This document shows positions 6,481-10,369 of a stretch of DNA of 10,369 nucleotides, piece after piece. The position numbers and the translations under genes were made by a program. The notes beneath the pieces were generated by a model. The model did no database searches and was not told the origin of the DNA. It saw only the letters and a program-made list of their open reading frames with translations. Each line of letters begins with the position of its first letter. The stretch's first letter is position 1. This DNA comes from Bacteroidota bacterium (GTDB lineage: Bacteria; Bacteroidota; Ignavibacteria; Kapaibacteriales; UBA2268), in assembly GCA_024280675.1 (NCBI GenBank), contig JAJRPT010000096.1:1-10369 (forward strand), written 5' to 3'.

Positions 6481-7665
6481 TTGAGCAAGCATCTACAGAA
6501 AATATTTGCCCGATTAACTCATCTTAAAAAAAAGTATAAGAAGCATAATGTTTCTTGTTATATCCCCTCGAAATGGCTGGAATACAAGGCGAGCGAGGGC
6601 GAAGTTGCAAGGATAAACCCTTTTGATTTCTTTCACGGGAAAATAGACGAGATTATTAATTATACTGATGCCCAGAAAAATTCCACGCAAGCACTAACCT
6701 TTGCTTTGGAAATTAACTCATGTCTATACTTTGAACATAAACCTCAGAGCAATATTAAGAAATTTCCAAAGAATTACTTCCCCGATAATGGGACATTTTT
6801 AAAAGCGATTGCTTTTTTGCCATACTTGAAATATCATGGCTTTGAAGCCATTGAGTTGCAAGACATTTCCTCTTCTGCAAATGATTGGGAAGTAAAAAGT
6901 CACAACGAAATTGGGGACAATCTAGCAGAATATGCACTGGAAATGAGCAAAGAAGAACAGTTCTCAGCATTTTTAGAAGCCTGCCGTATTCTGAAAATAA
7001 AAGTAAGCCTTGCCTTTGATTTTGCAAGAATCTCAGCTAATTCTAATCTAGCACTAAACAATCCAGAGTTCTTTTTCTGGATTAAATCAACTGCCAAAAT
7101 GCGTTCGGTGAAATACCCTAATGGATATGGCAAGGTGAAATATTCTGCAAATAAAATAAGGAAAATAAATAAGAAAATAATTTTAGGAGATTATAATAAT
7201 CTTCCAGAACCAGACGAGAAATACCGTTCCTTTTTTACTTCTACACCCCTAAAAGTAGCCCTTGTTGAAGGCAAAATTATTGGACTATTAAAAAATACTA
7301 CAAAGCCACTCAAAACAAATGAATGCGTGATCGCTCCTGGATTCCAAACCTATCCATTGGAACAAAACGATGAAGAAGCTTATTCCGAAACAAGCTATTT
7401 TAAATTCTACAATCATCACGATTTTAATTATATCGCCTATAATACAATCGCACACCCAGACCATTGGCTTGCAGCAAGCAAAAACATCAACAAGGAACTC
7501 TGGCAATATATCACCGGAGTCATCCCCCATTACCTCTCACAGTTTACCCTTGATGGAATTATTTTAAAATCATCAAGTCTTATCCCAAGAGATTTAAAAG
7601 ATCAGATAATTTCTGAAATAAGAAAGACTAATGACAAGATAACAATCTGTGAAGAAGATAATTAG
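6481..7665 (+). CDS. Degenerate, C-terminally truncated GH13 (alpha-amylase family)-like protein
   Basis: A 394-residue protein with recognisable parts of a GH13 barrel: GTFLKAIAFLPYLKYHGFEAIEL (104-126, strand/helix 2-3), FLEACRILKIKVSLAFDF (164-181, strand 3 region), NPEFFFWI (194-201), FNYIAYNTI (315-323), and LWQYITGVIPHYLSQFTLDGI (340-360) leading into strand 4. At strand 4 the G-x-R-x-D motif reads G359-I-I361-L-K363, so both the conserved Arg and the nucleophile Asp are replaced. The protein stops at E391-E-D-N394, at or just after the place of the acid/base Glu. The rest of the barrel, including the third catalytic Asp, is absent. It should not be an active glycosidase. The only upstream start is TTG 6481 (stop codon at 6466) with no clear RBS. 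It lies 86 bp after the small membrane protein and could share its transcript. It may be a pseudoenzyme or a decaying gene. Confidence 0.65.
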   Translation: MSKHLQKIFARLTHLKKKYKKHNVSCYIPSKWLEYKASEGEVARINPFDFFHGKIDEIINYTDAQKNSTQALTFALEINSCLYFEHKPQSNIKKFPKNYFPDNGTFLKAIAFLPYLKYHGFEAIELQDISSSANDWEVKSHNEIGDNLAEYALEMSKEEQFSAFLEACRILKIKVSLAFDFARISANSNLALNNPEFFFWIKSTAKMRSVKYPNGYGKVKYSANKIRKINKKIILGDYNNLPEPDEKYRSFFTSTPLKVALVEGKIIGLLKNTTKPLKTNECVIAPGFQTYPLEQNDEEAYSETSYFKFYNHHDFNYIAYNTIAHPDHWLAASKNINKELWQYITGVIPHYLSQFTLDGIILKSSSLIPRDLKDQIISEIRKTNDKITICEEDN

Positions 7666-7675
7666 TTACAGAGAA

Positions 7676-9001
7676 TTATTTGAACTCACTGTCCTTTCTT
7701 TTATTTTTCTTGCGGAACAGAAATGAAATTGGTGTCCCAGCAAAGTCGAATCCTTCTCTTAATTTCCTTTCTAAAAATCTTTTATAATTATCTTTAAGAT
7801 GTTCTGGATGGTTTAAGAACATGGCAAAAAGCGGTGGCTCGGTTCCAACTTGAGTGATATAATTAAGTCTCATATCGTGCCCACGATGAGACGGTGGCGG
7901 AGTTCTTTCAACATGTGGCAGGAGGAAATCATTGAGGGCGGAGGTTGCTACTCTGGTCTGGCGACGCTTTAGAATCAGAAGGGACTCTTCGATAATCTTT
8001 GGGATTCTCTGCCCGCTCACAGCAGATATAAAAATCACACTAACATAACTAAATGTAGAAAGGTCTGAGGCTATCATCTTGCGAATATTAGCTGCGGTGT
8101 ACTCATCTTTTTCGGCAATATCCCATTTATTGACCGCAATTATCAGCCCCTTCCTTGCCTCACCAATCTGGTTAAGAATCTTCTTGTCCATATCCTCAAG
8201 ACCACGTGTTGCATCAACTACCAAAACTCCCACATCGCAACGGTCAATAGCCCTTGCGGTGCGGACTACAGACCACATTTCAACATTTTCTTTGACATGG
8301 GTGCGACGACGAAGACCAGCGGTGTCAATCAAAACAATTTCTTCTCCATGGAATTTCACAACAGAGTCTATCGAATCCCTTGTGGTGCCGGCAATATCGG
8401 TGACTATCATTCTATTTTTGCCAATCAGAGCATTAGCTATGCTGGATTTGCCAACATTTGGGCGACCCAGAAGTGCAATCTTTAACTTACCACTATCTTC
8501 TTCTTCAATATTACTAAGAGACTCTACCACCTGATCTATAAAATCACCTGTGGATCGTCCACTCACCGCCGATATTGCAAAAGGTTCACCAAGCCCAAGT
8601 TTATAGAATTCAAAAGCATTGGGGTCCAGTCTTTCATTGTCACATTTATTGACTACAAGCGTAATGTGTTTATTGGAATTACGCAAAATGCGTGCAATAT
8701 CTTCATCAAATTTCGTTATTCCAGATTTTCCATCGACAACAAAAATAATAGATTCGGCTTCTTCGATGGCAATCATTGCTTGTTCACGAATTGCCCGCTC
8801 CATCACATCTTCTGAACCAGGAATAAACCCACCCGTGTCAATTAGTCCAAAATGTACACCATTCCAATCTGAGACTCCATAAATCCTGTCTCTTGTCACC
8901 CCTGGTGTATCTTCGACTATTGCGTGCCTGTGTCCAATTATCCTATTGAACAGAGTTGATTTGCCAACATTTGGGCGACCAACGATTGCTACTAAATCCA
9001 T
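7676..9001 (-). CDS. der: Ribosome assembly GTPase Der (EngA)
   Basis: An essential tandem-domain GTPase that acts in maturation of the 50S ribosomal subunit. The 441-residue protein has the family's usual length and order. G domain 1 has GRPNVGKS (8-15), TPGVTRD (32-38), DTGG (55-58) and NKCD (118-121). G domain 2 has GRPNVGKS (179-186), TTRDS (206-210), DTAG (226-229) and NKWD (291-294). The C-terminal KH-like domain spans about 345-435, with TQVGTEPP and the end REGFDFAGTPISFLFRKK. All nucleotide-binding motifs are intact. ATG at 9001 is preferred over the in-frame TTG at 9007 because it puts the first P-loop at the usual position. murA lies 116 bp upstream on the same strand, so read-through is possible. 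The 3' end is only 10 bp from the end of the convergent GH13-like gene. Confidence 0.97.
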   Translation of the reverse strand: MDLVAIVGRPNVGKSTLFNRIIGHRHAIVEDTPGVTRDRIYGVSDWNGVHFGLIDTGGFIPGSEDVMERAIREQAMIAIEEAESIIFVVDGKSGITKFDEDIARILRNSNKHITLVVNKCDNERLDPNAFEFYKLGLGEPFAISAVSGRSTGDFIDQVVESLSNIEEEDSGKLKIALLGRPNVGKSSIANALIGKNRMIVTDIAGTTRDSIDSVVKFHGEEIVLIDTAGLRRRTHVKENVEMWSVVRTARAIDRCDVGVLVVDATRGLEDMDKKILNQIGEARKGLIIAVNKWDIAEKDEYTAANIRKMIASDLSTFSYVSVIFISAVSGQRIPKIIEESLLILKRRQTRVATSALNDFLLPHVERTPPPSHRGHDMRLNYITQVGTEPPLFAMFLNHPEHLKDNYKRFLERKLREGFDFAGTPISFLFRKKNKRKDSEFK

Positions 9002-9117
9002 ATTCAATACTACTTTATTAAATTATAATCTACAAAATTAAGGATTTGTTTGCAGAATATTTTTTTTAACTCAGATTGTTGGGAATGTGTGGAGGGCTAG
9101 TGCTGGGAAACAAAGCT

Positions 9118-10369
9118 TCAGACCAATTCAGTTTTCACTCTTTGGATATTTGCACCTAGCTTGATTAGTTTATCTTCCATAGCTTCGTATCCACGGTCTA
9201 GGTGATATATCCGAAGCACTTCTGTTTCGCCCTTGGCAACAAGCCCTGCAAGCACCAAAGATGCCGAAGCCCTCAAATCGCTTGACATCACAGTCGCCCC
9301 ACTGAGTGGTTTTCCGCCCGTGATGATTGCCGTGTTATCGACCACATCTACATCTGCTCCAAGCCGTGTCAGCTCGGGTGCGTGTTTGAAGCGGTCATAA
9401 TAAATATTATCAACCACTCGTGAGGAGCCATTTGCCATTGTCATATATGACATCCACTGAGCCTGAGCGTCGGTGGGAAACCCTGGGTAGATAGCCGTTG
9501 TCACATTTGTTGGCTTTGGCATTGTTTCCATTTTGAGCGAAATAGTGTCAGAATTAATATCTATCTGGCAGCCCGATTCTTCTAGCTTATCAATGACTGC
9601 CAAAAGATGATACGGGTTTACATTCTGTAGTTCGACGTGTCCTTTTGTCATTGCCGCTGCTATTAAATAGCTTGCCGCTTCAATGCGGTCTGGGATTGTT
9701 GTCACATCCGATGGGCGAAGTTCAGCCACACCTTCTGTTTCGATTGTAGAAGTCCCAAGCCCGGATATTTTCGCACCCATGTCTTGGAGGAATCTACCAA
9801 GGGCTGTTATTTCTGGTTCGAGTGCAGCGTTAGTGATTGTTGTCATTCCATCTGCTAGGGTTGCTGCCATGAGAATATTCCCACTTGCCCCGACCGATGA
9901 AACATCGAGATGTATGTGCGAACCTTTTAATCTGCCGTCTGATGATTTTGTTTTTGCAATCACGTATCCATTTTCAACGCTTATGTCTGCTCCAAGTTTT
10001 CTCATACCTTTGAGGTGCAAGTCCACCGGGCGTGGACCCCACGCACATCCTCCAGGAAGAGAGACCTTCGCCTTGCCCCATCTTGCCAGCAGAGGTCCTA
10101 GGACGTAGAATGAAGCGCGCATTTTTTTTACTTGTTCGTAAGGTGCAATCGTTTTATCGGCTTTGCTCGTATCGATAAAGAGGTCATTTCCATTGAGTTC
10201 ACAAAATGCACCCAGTTCCCCCATCAGCCGTGACATTGTCCACACATCACGAAGGTTCGGTGTGTTTTTGAGATGATATGTTCCGCTTGCAAGAAGTGTG
10301 GCAGGCATTAGTGCAAGCGAACCATTCTTGGCACCCGCAATACTAATTCGCCCTCTTAGGACATTTCCG
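9118..10369 (-). CDS. murA: UDP-N-acetylglucosamine 1-carboxyvinyltransferase MurA (N-terminus beyond window)
   Basis: Catalyses the first committed step of peptidoglycan synthesis in the cytoplasm: transfer of enolpyruvate from PEP to UDP-GlcNAc. The frame stays open to the right edge. Before the internal ATG at 10308 it reads GNVLRGRISIAGAKNGSLAL, the normal MurA N-terminal strand with the GAKN motif whose Lys takes part in catalysis. The true start is therefore only slightly beyond the window, and 10308 is not it. Other hallmarks are GGCAWGPRPVDLH, with the active-site loop Cys coded at 10045-10047 (so Cys rather than the Asp of fosfomycin-resistant forms), YPGFPTDAQAQ with the catalytic Asp, DLRASASLVLAGL, and the C-terminal IYHLDRGYE motif. 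About 416 codons are visible, close to full length. The TGA stop is at 9118-9120, with der downstream on the same strand. Confidence 0.97.
   Translation of the reverse strand, partial: GNVLRGRISIAGAKNGSLALMPATLLASGTYHLKNTPNLRDVWTMSRLMGELGAFCELNGNDLFIDTSKADKTIAPYEQVKKMRASFYVLGPLLARWGKAKVSLPGGCAWGPRPVDLHLKGMRKLGADISVENGYVIAKTKSSDGRLKGSHIHLDVSSVGASGNILMAATLADGMTTITNAALEPEITALGRFLQDMGAKISGLGTSTIETEGVAELRPSDVTTIPDRIEAASYLIAAAMTKGHVELQNVNPYHLLAVIDKLEESGCQIDINSDTISLKMETMPKPTNVTTAIYPGFPTDAQAQWMSYMTMANGSSRVVDNIYYDRFKHAPELTRLGADVDVVDNTAIITGGKPLSGATVMSSDLRASASLVLAGLVAKGETEVLRIYHLDRGYEAMEDKLIKLGANIQRVKTELV

Noticed and set aside
7658..7679. ATAATT / AATTAT inverted repeat between the GH13-like gene and der as a shared terminator
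   Set aside because: The six pairs are all A-T with a long loop and no T-run, so it is too weak to call.
8079..8534. Open frame of 151 codons on the plus strand inside der
   Set aside because: It is antisense to the highly conserved second GTPase domain and its translation has no recognisable domain. It is a shadow of der codon use.
9118..10308. ATG 10308 as the start of murA
   Set aside because: The frame continues upstream to the window edge with the conserved GAKN motif, so this Met is internal.

Overview
The window most likely comes from an AT-rich member of the Bacteroidota / FCB assemblage. The main evidence is the type IX secretion (T9SS) C-terminal sorting domain on the first protein. 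The ECF sigma factor and GH13-like protein also resemble families I associate with Bacteroidota, Ignavibacteria/Chlorobi and Kapabacteria. The exact phylum is inference; no rRNA or other marker beyond der and murA is present.

Layout. Positions 1-435 hold a partial copy of a local repeat, a strong bidirectional intrinsic terminator (177-203), and a leader with a perfect Shine-Dalgarno followed by a four-codon ORF. Positions 436-2775 (+) encode a 779-residue surface protein. Its parts are a signal peptide, a YadA-like head repeat stalk, a peptidase S74 intramolecular chaperone, a coiled coil and a T9SS sorting domain. It is followed by a terminator and a fuller copy of the same repeat (2904-3026), so the adhesin gene sits between two direct repeats. 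Positions 3091-4608 (+) encode a multispanning GT-C type glycosyltransferase. Positions 4660-5064 (-) encode a TerB-like protein, convergent with it.

A 400-bp divergent intergenic region then leads into a plus-strand cluster. It holds an ECF sigma factor (5471-6022), a two-helix membrane protein starting 3 bp later (6026-6394), and a GH13-like protein that lacks the catalytic residues and ends early (6481-7665). The cluster meets the minus-strand housekeeping genes der (7676-9001) and murA (9118 to beyond the right edge) after only a 10-bp gap.

How the genes fit together. murA and der are core genes (peptidoglycan precursor synthesis and ribosome assembly) and may be co-transcribed. The left half is accessory envelope biology. 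The sigma factor and small membrane protein look like a regulator/partner pair. The truncated GH13-like gene downstream looks like a pseudoenzyme or decaying gene. The most interesting points are the S74/T9SS combination in the adhesin, the repeats flanking it, and the catalytically dead, truncated GH13-like protein next to the sigma factor.
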